NCBI GenBank assembly: GCA_902462155.1 | Contig: CABQAQ010000009.1 | Coordinates: 1-64,000 of the forward strand | DNA: 64,000 nucleotides | Source: an uncultured bacterium | GTDB lineage: Bacteria; Cyanobacteriota; Vampirovibrionia; Gastranaerophilales; Gastranaerophilaceae | Direction: 5' to 3' | Shown here: in pieces, positions 29,148-37,711 of the stretch | Position numbering within the stretch: the stretch's first letter is position 1 | Layout: each line of letters opens with the position of its first letter | The notes under the pieces: generated by a model | Database searches by the model: none | The model's input: the letters and a program-made list of their open reading frames with translations, nothing else | What the model was told of the DNA's origin: nothing | Translations under genes and position numbers: made by a program

Positions 29148-30125
29148 ATGAAGAAAATATTTAAAAAAATAAAATTATTTGTAACGATCATATTCATATC
29201 TATTATTTTTAATGAAACAGCCTTGGCTCAGACTTTAAAGTTTGTTCAATTGACTGATATTCATTTAAGTAATTCAAATATGAATAAATTTTCAAGAATG
29301 CTTAAATATTCAAATCAAATGTTGGAGGATGTTCTTTCACAGATAAAATCTGAAGATAATTTAAAATTTATTATTATTACCGGAGATGGTGTTGATAAAC
29401 CTGAAAAAGATTTAAGTAAAAAATTAATAAGTGTTATGAATAGTCAAGATCTCCCTTGGTATTGGGCATTTGGTAATCACGATGTAAAAGATAAATCAAA
29501 TCAAACAAAAAATGATCTTATTAAAATTATTAATTCTTCTAATCCGAATCAAAAAAAATCAAAAAGTTATTTTTCTTTTGATTCTGGATCTGGTTTTAAA
29601 ATAGTTATTTTAGACTCTATAATTGAGGATGAATTAACGTCTGAAGGTTATATTCCAAAGTCACAATTAGTTTATTTAGATAATATTCTTAAAAAATCTC
29701 AAGATAAAACTGTTTTAATTTGTATGCATCATCCGATTATTCCACCTTTTAAAGGATCGAATCACGAGCTTCGTAATAAGGAAGAAATTTTATCCCTTTT
29801 AAAAAAATATAAAAATCCTATTATTATAATTACAGGACATTATCATGCTAATAAGATATATAAAGAAGATAATTTACTTTTCATTTCATCAGCAGCTTTA
29901 ATCCAATATCCAAATGCTTTTAGAATTATTGAAATAGATGATAATCCTTGTCTGGATTCTGAAAATTTTAATGACAGAAAAAAATATGTTAAAGTAATTA
30001 TAAGATCGAAGCAAATAAATTTAAAAAATATAATAGAAGAATCTAAGAATTCTCTATTCTCTACTTCAAAATCTGAAGGTGATAATTATGATAAAAATAA
30101 TATTTTATTTATTGAAAAAAAATAA
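29148..30125 (+). CDS. secreted calcineurin-type metallophosphoesterase
   Basis: A 325-residue protein with a signal peptide (hydrophobic residues about 10-26, ending ALAQ). All five metal motifs are visible: LTDIHLS, TGDGVD, FGNHDV, MHHPIIP and TGHYHANK. It should act in the periplasm or on the surface on phosphoesters. The downstream TPR gene overlaps its end by 38 bases. Confidence 0.9.
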   Translation: MKKIFKKIKLFVTIIFISIIFNETALAQTLKFVQLTDIHLSNSNMNKFSRMLKYSNQMLEDVLSQIKSEDNLKFIIITGDGVDKPEKDLSKKLISVMNSQDLPWYWAFGNHDVKDKSNQTKNDLIKIINSSNPNQKKSKSYFSFDSGSGFKIVILDSIIEDELTSEGYIPKSQLVYLDNILKKSQDKTVLICMHHPIIPPFKGSNHELRNKEEILSLLKKYKNPIIIITGHYHANKIYKEDNLLFISSAALIQYPNAFRIIEIDDNPCLDSENFNDRKKYVKVIIRSKQINLKNIIEESKNSLFSTSKSEGDNYDKNNILFIEKK

Positions 30126-30720
30126 AATAGTGTTATTTTTCACTAAAGTATCGTTTACTTTACTACTTTTTATTTTTATATCAATCCAAGCCAATGCGAA
30201 AAGAGATGAAACGCAATATTTTCATATTGATCCAAAGAAAAATTCTATATTTCATAATGATAGTGCATTATTATATGTAGAAGAAAAATTATATGATGCT
30301 GCTATAAAAGAATATTTAATTTCTTTACAATTAAATCCAAAGAAAGAGTCAACAGGAATTATATATTATAATCTGGCATTGGTATATTTTAAAGTTGGTC
30401 ATTTTAAAACGGCTCAGTATTGTTTAGAGCAAGCTTTAAAACATAATCCTCTTAATTTTCTTTATTGTAAAGAGTTGGTAAAAGTTTTTAAGGCTCAAAA
30501 GATATTACAACAAAAGAGTATAGAATATAGGATAAAGAAAAAAGATAATTATTTGAATGCTGTAATAGAAGGAATGATACTAATAGAACTAGGCCAAAAA
30601 ACAAGAGGGTTAGAGATTTTAAAGAAATTTGTAAAAGATGAACCGGATATAATAATAACAGAAGGTGTAAAGAAATATATTATAGAAATATATAAAAAAG
30701 ATTTAAATAAAAATTTATAA
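30088..30720 (+). CDS. exported TPR protein
   Basis: A 210-residue protein with an N-terminal hydrophobic segment ending QANA (signal peptide, about residues 12-37), then at least two TPR units (DAAIKEYLISLQLNPKKE and FKTAQYCLEQALKHNP). ATG at 30088 is preferred because GAAGG (30075-30079) lies eight bases upstream; a GTG at 30079 overlaps that site. It is translationally coupled to the upstream phosphoesterase. Specific role unknown. Confidence 0.75.
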   Translation: MIKIIFYLLKKNKIVLFFTKVSFTLLLFIFISIQANAKRDETQYFHIDPKKNSIFHNDSALLYVEEKLYDAAIKEYLISLQLNPKKESTGIIYYNLALVYFKVGHFKTAQYCLEQALKHNPLNFLYCKELVKVFKAQKILQQKSIEYRIKKKDNYLNAVIEGMILIELGQKTRGLEILKKFVKDEPDIIITEGVKKYIIEIYKKDLNKNL

Positions 30721-30725
30721 AAAAA

Positions 30726-30746
30726 AGGGCTTAAATTAAAAGCCCT
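30726..30746 (-). terminator. hairpin with T run on the minus strand
   Basis: AGGGCTT / AAGCCCT stem with a seven-base loop. Read on the plus strand it is followed by GTGTGT, but on the minus strand by TTTTTT. No minus-strand gene is visible to the right, so it may act as a T-less plus-strand terminator or a 3' stabilising hairpin. Confidence 0.45.
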
Positions 30747-30931
30747 GTGTGTCTGGAATTAAGAATAGTTGGAAGTATGAAAAAGATTTAATTATATTAA
30801 AATAAAAATACTATATATGTTCAATAACCCAGGTTACTATATTATTTGAAATATTATTTTTATTCTTATGGGTATTTACTTTTCATTTATTTTAAATTAA
30901 TATTTTTCTTTATGATTTTGTTATAATAAAA

Positions 30932-31807
30932 ATGATGTATAAGATTTTAAACAAATTAATACCATATATTTTTTTAATACCTGCGATAATTATTTTAACC
31001 GTATTCTTTTTTATTCCGTTTTTCCATACTATAATTTTAAGCTTTTTTGATTATTCTAATAATATATATAGTCCCATTTTTATAGGATTTGAAAATTATT
31101 TGTATCTTTTCAAGAATGCCGAATTTCTAAAGGTAATAGCAAATACATTTGTTTATATGTTTATAGCAGTGCCTATATTAGTTATTATTCCTTTATTTTT
31201 AGCTATATTAATAAACCAAAAAATAAAATTGGCTAATTTATACAAAGTTTTGATATATTTACCGGTAATAATATCTATAGTTGTTGTTGCGATTGCATTT
31301 AAATGGCTTTATAATCCAAATGGTATATTAAATTATTTATTAAAAATAATACATTTACCCGAGATAAATTTTCTTACAGATTCAAGATTCGCATTATTGT
31401 CAGTAATAGCGTTGACTATATTTAAAGGTATAGGATATTATATGATGATTTATTTATCCGGCTTAATGACAGTGCCAAAAGAATTAATCGAAGCAGCCCA
31501 AATAGACGGAGCAAATTTTATTAAAGCTCATTTAAATGTTACAATTCCTCATATTCTTCCAACAGTGGCATTGGTAGCTATAATATCATCTATAAGTGCA
31601 TTAAAAGTATTTGTAGAAATATATGTACTTACAAAGGGTGGGCCTATGAATTCAACAAAAACAATAGTATATTATATTTATGAAAGATCTTTTGAATATT
31701 TAGATCTTGGTGTGAGTTCAGCGGCATCAGTAATATTGCTTATACTTGTATTATTATTTTCTATTTTTAATATATTAATATTTGAAAAAGATAAATATAA
31801 AGTATAA
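30932..31807 (+). CDS. sugar ABC transporter permease, MalF/UgpA type
   Basis: A 291-residue inner-membrane protein with six predicted helices. The cytoplasmic EAA loop that docks the ATPase is EAAQIDGANFIKAHLNVTIP. It pairs with the MalG-type permease 21 bp downstream. No substrate-binding protein or ATPase gene is adjacent, so they must be encoded elsewhere. Carbohydrate or glycerol-phosphate uptake is inferred from the family. Confidence 0.9.
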   Translation: MMYKILNKLIPYIFLIPAIIILTVFFFIPFFHTIILSFFDYSNNIYSPIFIGFENYLYLFKNAEFLKVIANTFVYMFIAVPILVIIPLFLAILINQKIKLANLYKVLIYLPVIISIVVVAIAFKWLYNPNGILNYLLKIIHLPEINFLTDSRFALLSVIALTIFKGIGYYMMIYLSGLMTVPKELIEAAQIDGANFIKAHLNVTIPHILPTVALVAIISSISALKVFVEIYVLTKGGPMNSTKTIVYYIYERSFEYLDLGVSSAASVILLILVLLFSIFNILIFEKDKYKV

Positions 31808-31828
31808 AAATTTTAAAAGAGAAAATTA

Positions 31829-32686
31829 ATGAAAAGAAGAATAAAAAAAATAGATATAAAAATAACATTGACACATATAATTTTAATAATAGTATCTATT
31901 ATATCCATATTTCCATTTTTATGGTTATTGTCAACAGCATTAAAAGGTAGTGGAGAAAATATATTTTTATATCCACCGGAATTGATTCCAAGAAGTATTA
32001 CATTTTCAAACTTTATAGAGGTTTGGAAAAAGGTTCCATTTTTGCTTTATTTTTTTAATAGTTTTATTGTTGCAAGTTTTACAGTGATATTAAATCTATT
32101 ATTTTCTTCATTAGCAGCATATCCATTAGCCAGATTAGAATTTAGGGGTAAAAATTTTATATTGTATTCTATATTAGCCACTTTAATGGTTCCATTTCAA
32201 GCAATAATGTTACCAATATATTTAATAGTATTAAAACTAAACTTAGTAGATACCTCAAGTGTAATAGGAGCGTATCTGGGTTTAATTTTACCATTTTCAG
32301 TAAATGCATTTGGAATATTCCTTATGAGAAGTGCATTTTTGAAGATACCAAAAGAAATAGAAGAAGCAGCAAAAATAGATGGAGCAAATGCCTTTAGATT
32401 ATTTTTTGAAATTTTATTACCAATGGTAAAACCGTCTTTAGCAGTACTGGCAATTTTCACATTTATAGGTAGTTGGGGCGAATTTTTATGGCCATCAATA
32501 GTATTAACAAATAGAAATTTATATACATTACCGGTTGGTGTAAATGATTTACAAGGAATATTCTCAGCTAACTGGAGATTAATATCATCAGGAGCTATTA
32601 TATCAATTATCCCAATATTAATATTTTTTATAATAATGCAGAAATATTTTATAGAAGGTGAAAATGAGGGAGCAATAAAAGGTTAA
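31829..32686 (+). CDS. sugar ABC transporter permease, MalG/UgpE type
   Basis: A 285-residue protein with six predicted membrane helices. The EAA loop is EAAKIDGANAFRLFFEILLP, and the C-terminal helix and EGENEGAIKG tail are typical of the MalG group. It forms a heterodimeric channel with the product of 30932-31807. Confidence 0.92.
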   Translation: MKRRIKKIDIKITLTHIILIIVSIISIFPFLWLLSTALKGSGENIFLYPPELIPRSITFSNFIEVWKKVPFLLYFFNSFIVASFTVILNLLFSSLAAYPLARLEFRGKNFILYSILATLMVPFQAIMLPIYLIVLKLNLVDTSSVIGAYLGLILPFSVNAFGIFLMRSAFLKIPKEIEEAAKIDGANAFRLFFEILLPMVKPSLAVLAIFTFIGSWGEFLWPSIVLTNRNLYTLPVGVNDLQGIFSANWRLISSGAIISIIPILIFFIIMQKYFIEGENEGAIKG

Positions 32687-32702
32687 ATTTAAGTTTATTT
32701 AA

Positions 32703-33062
32703 TTAAGTATCAAATAAATCTTCTAAAAATTTTTTATTATTTACTATTTTATCAAAAATATTAAAATTACTATTAAGCGACTCTTCATCAAAAATAGTTT
32801 GACATTTTAAATCATCAAGAACTGAATTAGACTCAGAAAAAACAATTTTTGAAAATTTTTTAATATCAAGTTCTTTATTTAATTTATCAATAGCTTCAGT
32901 TGAGATTTCAGATTCGTCAATAAAATTATATGAAGAAGAATATAATTCTTTTATTTTGGAGTTAGAAGAAAGGATTTTATTAACATCAGAATTAGAACTT
33001 AAACTGCTTAAGCTTTGATTATTAATATTATTATTTCCAAACAAATTAATACCATTATACAT
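32703..33062 (-). CDS. small Ser/Asn-rich protein of unknown function
   Basis: A 119-residue acidic protein starting MYNGINLFGNNN with a Ser/Asn-rich disordered N-terminus and short amphipathic helices after residue 50. No signal peptide or known domain. It is convergent with the permease operon. The N-terminal NLFGNN-type sequence resembles the starts of other lineage-specific proteins in this window, such as NLNFNGYANP at 18249. Function unknown. Confidence 0.5.
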   Translation of the reverse strand: MYNGINLFGNNNINNQSLSSLSSNSDVNKILSSNSKIKELYSSSYNFIDESEISTEAIDKLNKELDIKKFSKIVFSESNSVLDDLKCQTIFDEESLNSNFNIFDKIVNNKKFLEDLFDT

Positions 33063-33227
33063 AATTTCCAGATTCTCCCCTTAATTAGTTATTATAAATA
33101 ATACATATTTATTACCTTTGATGCATAAATCAAGTGATGTATATTTTTAATCTATAATAAAATACTATAAATTTTATTATGAAACAATTGACCATATTAT
33201 CAATAATTTACAAAAATCTATAAATAC

Positions 33228-33257
33228 TTGCAAATAATATTAAGTTAATGATATAAT
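33228..33257 (+). promoter_or_regulatory. promoter of the rimP-nusA operon
   Basis: TTGCAA at 33228-33233 and TATAAT at 33252-33257 with 18-bp spacing. Transcription would begin near 33264, only a few bases before a hairpin terminator. Confidence 0.6.
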
Positions 33258-33270
33258 AAACATAGGTTTA

Positions 33271-33298
33271 AAAGAAACGGTAATCCGTTTCTTTTTTT
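33271..33298 (+). terminator. leader terminator (candidate attenuator) upstream of rimP-nusA
   Basis: Perfect 10-bp stem AAAGAAACGG / CCGTTTCTTT with a TAAT loop, continuing into T7. It lies directly after the promoter and 28 bp before the rimP ATG, with no gene between promoter and terminator. A leader terminator controlled by NusA itself is known for this operon in Bacillus subtilis; function here is inferred. Confidence 0.7.
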
Positions 33299-33325
33299 AT
33301 TTAATATAGATATGTGAGAGATAAA

Positions 33326-33823
33326 ATGGACCAAATAAATATATCGAGTATAATAGAAAAAGTTACTCCAATAATAGAAAATACTTGTGTAAAATATGGA
33401 GTAATTCCTATAGAAATCAGTTTGAAAAAACTAGGAAAAAATTATTTATTACAGATATTTATTTATTCGAATAATAATCCTATTACTTTAGATGATTGTG
33501 AAAAAATAAGTAGAAATATAGATCCATTTATAGAAGAAATAATAGATGTAAATTATTTTTTAGAGGTAAGTTCACCCGGATTAACTAGAAAAATTAAATC
33601 TAGTAAAGAGTATATTATATTTAAAGGTAAGAAAATATTAATAAAAACAAAAACAAATGAATGTTTTCCAAACTATACAGTAGAAGGTAAAATTGTTGAC
33701 TTTGATGAAAATCAAGGTGTATTAATTAGCGTACTTAACGAAAATAAAACGGAAGAAAATTTAGTAAGAATAAAACTTGAAGATATAAAATCAGCACAAT
33801 TAATATACGAAGAAAAAGATTAA
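33326..33823 (+). CDS. rimP: ribosome maturation factor RimP
   Basis: A 165-residue protein that binds the 30S subunit during maturation. It matches the family through the KLGKNYLLQIFIYS strand, the ITLDDCEKISRNIDPF block and the FLEVSSPGLTRKI motif. ATG at 33326 is preferred, with GAGAG just upstream; a GTG at 33314 lacks a ribosome-binding site. It sits 23 bp before nusA, the common bacterial order. Confidence 0.94.
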   Translation: MDQINISSIIEKVTPIIENTCVKYGVIPIEISLKKLGKNYLLQIFIYSNNNPITLDDCEKISRNIDPFIEEIIDVNYFLEVSSPGLTRKIKSSKEYIIFKGKKILIKTKTNECFPNYTVEGKIVDFDENQGVLISVLNENKTEENLVRIKLEDIKSAQLIYEEKD

Positions 33824-33846
33824 AGATAAATTAGGAGGATGAAAAA

Positions 33847-35091
33847 ATGATAAGAATAGGGACCGCCTTATTTGAAGCTACAGAACAACTTGAAAGAGAA
33901 AAGGGAATATCAAAAGAGGTAATAATTAATTCTCTATGTGATGCTATGGTAGCAGCATATAAAAAGCAAATAAGAGATAAAGATGCAAATAATATAGAAG
34001 CTATTTTAGATGAACAAGCAGGAGAAATAGGTGTATTTAGGACAAAAGTTGTTGTAGAAAATGTTGAAGATCCTGATTTTGAGATATCACTAGAGGCGGC
34101 AAAAGAAATAGATGAAGATGTAGAGTTAGAGGACGAAGTAAAAATAGAAGTCACACCTGATGATTTTGGAAGGATAGCAGCACAGAGTGCAAAACAAGTA
34201 ATAACTCAGAGAATAAGAGAAGCAGAAAGAAAGATGGTTCTAGATGAATTTTTAGAGAAAAAGGGATCATTGACAACAGGTATTATTCAGAGGGTAGAAA
34301 ATAGAAATGTAATTATAAATATAGGCAAAATTGACGCTATATTACCATATAAAGAACAGATTCCGGGAGAATATTATAAACCTGGTAATAGACTAAGAGT
34401 ATTTGTATTAAATGTAAAAGAAACAAATAGATTGCCACAGGTTATAGTATCACATGGTCATCCTGAGATAGTAAGAGAACTTTTTGAACTAGAGGTACCA
34501 GAAATAGAAGATGGTATAGTAGAAATAAAATCAATAGTAAGAGAAGCAGGTTTTAGAACAAAAATAGCAGTACATTCAAATGATCCGGAAGTAGATTCTG
34601 TAGGTGCTTGTATAGGGCCAAGAGGTAGTAGAATACAGACTATTGTAAATGAGTTAAAAAATGAGAAGATAGATATTGTTAGATATTCTGATAATCCTGT
34701 AGAATATATAGTAAATGCCTTATCTCCATCAAGAGTTTTAGCTGTTGATATTTTAGATGATAGTGAAGGATCAAAAGAAGCTTCTGTAGTTGTACCGGAT
34801 GATCAATTAAGCTTGGCTATAGGCAGAGATGGTCAGAATGTTAGACTTGCTCATAAATTAACTAATTGGAAAATAGATATTAAAAGTGAAACACAAGCTA
34901 AATTAGCAGAAAAAGAAGAAGAGTTATCTTTAAAAGAGGCTGACTCAGATGAAATTTTTGAAGATATTAATATAGATCAAGAAGAATCAATAGATGAACA
35001 AATATCTGAAGAATTATCTCAAGAATCATATTCTTTAGACGAAGAAGATATAGAAAGTACATCTGAAATAACAGAAGGAGAAGAAGCTTAA
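33847..35091 (+). CDS. nusA: transcription termination/antitermination protein NusA
   Basis: A 414-residue RNA-polymerase-binding factor. It has the N-terminal domain (about 1-130), an S1 domain (GSLTTGIIQRVENRNVII, about 138-200), KH1 with the GACIGPRGSRIQ loop (about 256) and KH2 with LAIGRDGQNVRLA (about 323). A Glu/Asp-rich tail of about 60 residues follows instead of the acidic repeats of E. coli. The ribosome-binding site is TAGGAGGATG. IF2 and YlxR genes do not follow. Confidence 0.96.
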   Translation: MIRIGTALFEATEQLEREKGISKEVIINSLCDAMVAAYKKQIRDKDANNIEAILDEQAGEIGVFRTKVVVENVEDPDFEISLEAAKEIDEDVELEDEVKIEVTPDDFGRIAAQSAKQVITQRIREAERKMVLDEFLEKKGSLTTGIIQRVENRNVIINIGKIDAILPYKEQIPGEYYKPGNRLRVFVLNVKETNRLPQVIVSHGHPEIVRELFELEVPEIEDGIVEIKSIVREAGFRTKIAVHSNDPEVDSVGACIGPRGSRIQTIVNELKNEKIDIVRYSDNPVEYIVNALSPSRVLAVDILDDSEGSKEASVVVPDDQLSLAIGRDGQNVRLAHKLTNWKIDIKSETQAKLAEKEEELSLKEADSDEIFEDINIDQEESIDEQISEELSQESYSLDEEDIESTSEITEGEEA

Positions 35092-35117
35092 TAAATTAAA
35101 ACGGTTTTATAAGTAAG

Positions 35118-35156
35118 ACAATAGCCTAGACTATTTTAAATAGTCTAGGCTATTGT
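35118..35156. repeat. 39-bp near-perfect palindrome after nusA
   Basis: Two 19-base arms (35118-35136 and 35138-35156) are exact reverse complements around a single T. The inner part is GCCTAGAC / GTCTAGGC. It has no T run, so it is a strong hairpin but not a standard terminator. It lies 82 bp before tRNA-Leu and the start of the mobile region. Confidence 0.7.
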
Positions 35157-35237
35157 TAGTTTAAGTTTATTTTTGAGAAATTTAAAAAATAGAAATTATT
35201 GACTAAAAATAAAAAATGACTTAATATTAAAAATAAT

Positions 35238-35318
35238 GTCGAAGTGGCGGAATGGTATACGCGCACGTTTGAGGGGCGTGTGGAGAAATCTGTGAGGGTT
35301 CAAGTCCCTTCTTCGACA
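35238..35318 (+). tRNA. tRNA-Leu(GAG)
   Basis: Acceptor stem GTCGAAG / CTTCGAC closes at 35311-35317 with discriminator A at 35318. The anticodon loop TTGAGGG gives anticodon GAG; the variable arm is long, as in class II tRNAs, and the T loop is GGGTTCAAGTCCC. Its 3' end is overlapped by the serine recombinase gene on the other strand, so it is the probable attachment site. Confidence 0.93.
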
Positions 35319-36778
35319 TTTTTTTCATTTTTGCTTAAATTAAGCATTAACTTAAAGACTGAATTCAGCTCAAAGTGCGGCTTTTCGCCATCATACAAAA
35401 AGTTCGAGTGCAGTAATTTTAGTAACTCCCTCTTTTTTTCATAGTCAGCCTGTAAATACCACTGGGAAGCGTTTTTACAGAGTTCAAACAAATCTCGTGC
35501 CCTCTCTATGTAATTTACAGGAGTTTTGTTTATTTTTGCTTGAGTTACTAAAAGCTCATCTAATTCATATTGCCATTTTTTACTTTTTGTATCATAAGCT
35601 TTTTTATCTATATCTCCGTCTGTATATAAATCTAAGAGCTTTGAAAGTCTTTTTTGTAATGTTTCTATCTGTTTTCTAACTTCTATAGCCTGAGACTGTC
35701 CATAATCCAGATTATCTTTAAGTTCTTTTTTAATAGAACTTATTATAATTTTAGCAGTGTTGTCTGATAGTTTAAGATCTACTAAAATTTTTAGTAATGC
35801 CTCCTCCAACTTATTTTCATTGATGTATTTACGCTTACACTCTCCGCCTTTATTACCTGTACAATGATAATAGACGTATTTACCCTTATGTAATTCTCCT
35901 ACTAATGCACATCCACAATGGGAACACTTAAACAAGCCTGAAAATAAAAACTGTCTTTTATTGGATCTAGTTGATGTTTGATTTTTTATCACTCGCTGAA
36001 CCTCCTGATATAATTCTCTCGATACTATAGGCTCATGTTTACCCTCGTATCTGACTCCTTTAAAATTAAAATCTCCCATGTAGATAGGGTTATTTAATAT
36101 CATCTCTACATTTTTTTTATTACATTTTACTGTTGCAGACATTCTAAAACCTTCCTCACTCATTTTTCTAGCTAGGCTTCTATAGGAATATAGGCCGCTT
36201 GCGTAAAGCTCATACATACGCTTTACAAAAGGGGCTTTATCTGGGTCAATTATTATATGTGATGCTTCCCCTTTATTTTTTCGATAATTCATATATCCAT
36301 AGGGAGCGACCATAGGATAATGACCCATTTTTGCTTTTTTAACAAATGCACTAGAAACATTTACTGCTAAATCTCTTGGCATAAGCGTTGCTATAACACA
36401 ATTTATCATATAGATTGTAAATTCATGATTTTTTGAGTTTTTGTTTAGGATCATACCTTCTTCTATAAAGTGAAAACTTATGTCAGTAGTCCGAGCTAGC
36501 CTTACAATAGTGGCAGCATCTGTTTCGTCGCGAGCTGAACGATCCGCTTTTTTAAATAATATATGCCCTATTTTATGCTTTTTTGCAAAGTTAAGCATCT
36601 CATTAAAGCCCTTACGACCAGGTTCTTTAGCACTCTCGGACACATCCCAAGCTTTAATAATGTTAAATTCTTTTTCTTTAGCGTATTTTTCTTGCTGCTC
36701 TATTTGTGCAGGTATAGAGTATTTATCTCTTTGCTCATCAGAAGATACCCTTCGATAACCTATAGCTGTATTTGTCAT
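35300..36778 (-). CDS. large serine recombinase (site-specific integrase)
   Basis: A 492-residue recombinase. The resolvase domain has GYRRVSSDEQ with the nucleophilic serine (about residue 12) and a DRSARD active-site arginine motif (about 82). A recombinase domain and a zinc-ribbon (CSHCGCALVG and CTGNKGGECK, about 290-320) follow, then a coiled coil at the C-terminus. The start is ATG 36778, overlapping the upstream stop as TGATG; an in-frame TTG at 36781 is less likely. Its last codons, including the stop, lie within tRNA-Leu. Confidence 0.92.
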   Translation of the reverse strand: MTNTAIGYRRVSSDEQRDKYSIPAQIEQQEKYAKEKEFNIIKAWDVSESAKEPGRKGFNEMLNFAKKHKIGHILFKKADRSARDETDAATIVRLARTTDISFHFIEEGMILNKNSKNHEFTIYMINCVIATLMPRDLAVNVSSAFVKKAKMGHYPMVAPYGYMNYRKNKGEASHIIIDPDKAPFVKRMYELYASGLYSYRSLARKMSEEGFRMSATVKCNKKNVEMILNNPIYMGDFNFKGVRYEGKHEPIVSRELYQEVQRVIKNQTSTRSNKRQFLFSGLFKCSHCGCALVGELHKGKYVYYHCTGNKGGECKRKYINENKLEEALLKILVDLKLSDNTAKIIISSIKKELKDNLDYGQSQAIEVRKQIETLQKRLSKLLDLYTDGDIDKKAYDTKSKKWQYELDELLVTQAKINKTPVNYIERARDLFELCKNASQWYLQADYEKKRELLKLLHSNFLYDGEKPHFELNSVFKLMLNLSKNEKNVEEGT

Positions 36779-36888
36779 CAATCTACCTTAAATCCTATTT
36801 CGTTTGGTTTAGTTCTGTCCAGTAATTTTTTATTCCGTATAGTAAAAATATATTGTTTTAAAATATCGATCGTTATTAAATCATTCAT
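36778..36888 (-). CDS. 36-aa protein between repressor and recombinase
   Basis: ATG at 36888, one base after the repressor stop, with AAGGGA upstream. The stop overlaps the recombinase ATG (TGATG), a classic coupling arrangement. The sequence begins MNDLITIDILKQY and is basic at its end. The tight packing argues that it is translated. It might be a recombination cofactor, but no family is recognised. Confidence 0.5.
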   Translation of the reverse strand: MNDLITIDILKQYIFTIRNKKLLDRTKPNEIGFKVD

Positions 36889-36889
36889 A

Positions 36890-37564
36890 CTATAATCCCT
36901 TGCTTAAATTGTTTAATACTCTACCGATAATGTTTATCTCTATGCCGTCATTAGGTCTGACAATCTCCTGATCATATTTAGGGTTGTCAGATTTAACCTC
37001 TAAGCTTCCATCAAGTGTAATATTTAACCTTTTACATCTACAGTGGCCATTAGCGGTAAAGATATAAACTCCACTTATAGAGGCATCTCTACGACCTATG
37101 TCGACAAGTAGCCAATCTCCATCCGATATTTTATCCTCCATACTATCCCCTGTAGCTTGAAATAGTTTAAGATTCTCAGGAGAGCTACAACGTAAATATG
37201 CTTTTATAGATTGACGACTGATCCTAAAAGGTTCGATATATTGATCTGAGGATAACTCAGCTCCTGCTCCGCACGCAGGCTTGAGGTCATATATACGCTC
37301 TATCTCTATGATTTTGTCGTCTGGATCTTTTTTATAATTGGTAATATTAAGTTTAGGCTCTACTTTTGTATCTATATCTGTAAGCGATACGTTAAAATAC
37401 TTTTCTATTTTAGCTATTTCGTCAGGACGTAAAATGCTATTGCTTTTAGCTCTAGAGGATATACAGCCTTTGCCAACTCCTAGAGCATTTCCTATCTTTT
37501 CAAGAGTTATTCTCTCGTCAAGTTTTAGATTTTGTAAAATATTCTGAATGTCTTTAACGTACAT
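36890..37564 (-). CDS. phage repressor, HTH plus S24 (LexA/CI-like) peptidase
   Basis: A 224-residue repressor. The N-terminal HTH (about residues 18-60, ITLEKIGNALGVGKGCISSR) binds DNA. The C-terminal peptidase has a probable cleavage region PACGAG (about 100), catalytic serine in GDSMED (about 144) and lysine in RCKRLN (about 184). It should self-cleave on RecA activation and switch the element to lytic or excisive mode. It heads an operon with the 36-aa gene and recombinase and is divergent from 37712. Confidence 0.9.
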   Translation of the reverse strand: MYVKDIQNILQNLKLDERITLEKIGNALGVGKGCISSRAKSNSILRPDEIAKIEKYFNVSLTDIDTKVEPKLNITNYKKDPDDKIIEIERIYDLKPACGAGAELSSDQYIEPFRISRQSIKAYLRCSSPENLKLFQATGDSMEDKISDGDWLLVDIGRRDASISGVYIFTANGHCRCKRLNITLDGSLEVKSDNPKYDQEIVRPNDGIEINIIGRVLNNLSKGL

Positions 37565-37587
37565 GTTTTTAACCTCGTTTTTAAAAG

Positions 37588-37680
37588 TTATATAAAGTTT
37601 AAAGAAGTTCTTAACAATGAATTTAATTTAGTATAATATTGTCATATAAAGTTAAATATATATATATCGACTTTATAATA
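37588..37680. promoter_or_regulatory. candidate operator sites of the S24 repressor
   Basis: Three related motifs lie in the divergent spacer: TATATAAAGTT near 37589-37599, CATATAAAGTTA near 37643-37654 and, inverted, GACTTTATAATA near 37669-37680. All share TATAAAGT(T/C). Their placement between repressor and the 37712 gene fits a CI/Cro-like switch. TATAAT at 37632-37637 may be a -10 box. Confidence 0.45.
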
Positions 37681-37711
37681 CTCTATATAACACGAAAGGA
37701 GAGAAAAACGC

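Noticed and set aside
35244..35444. ORF overlapping tRNA-Leu
   Set aside because: Covers the tRNA and then the antisense of the recombinase gene.
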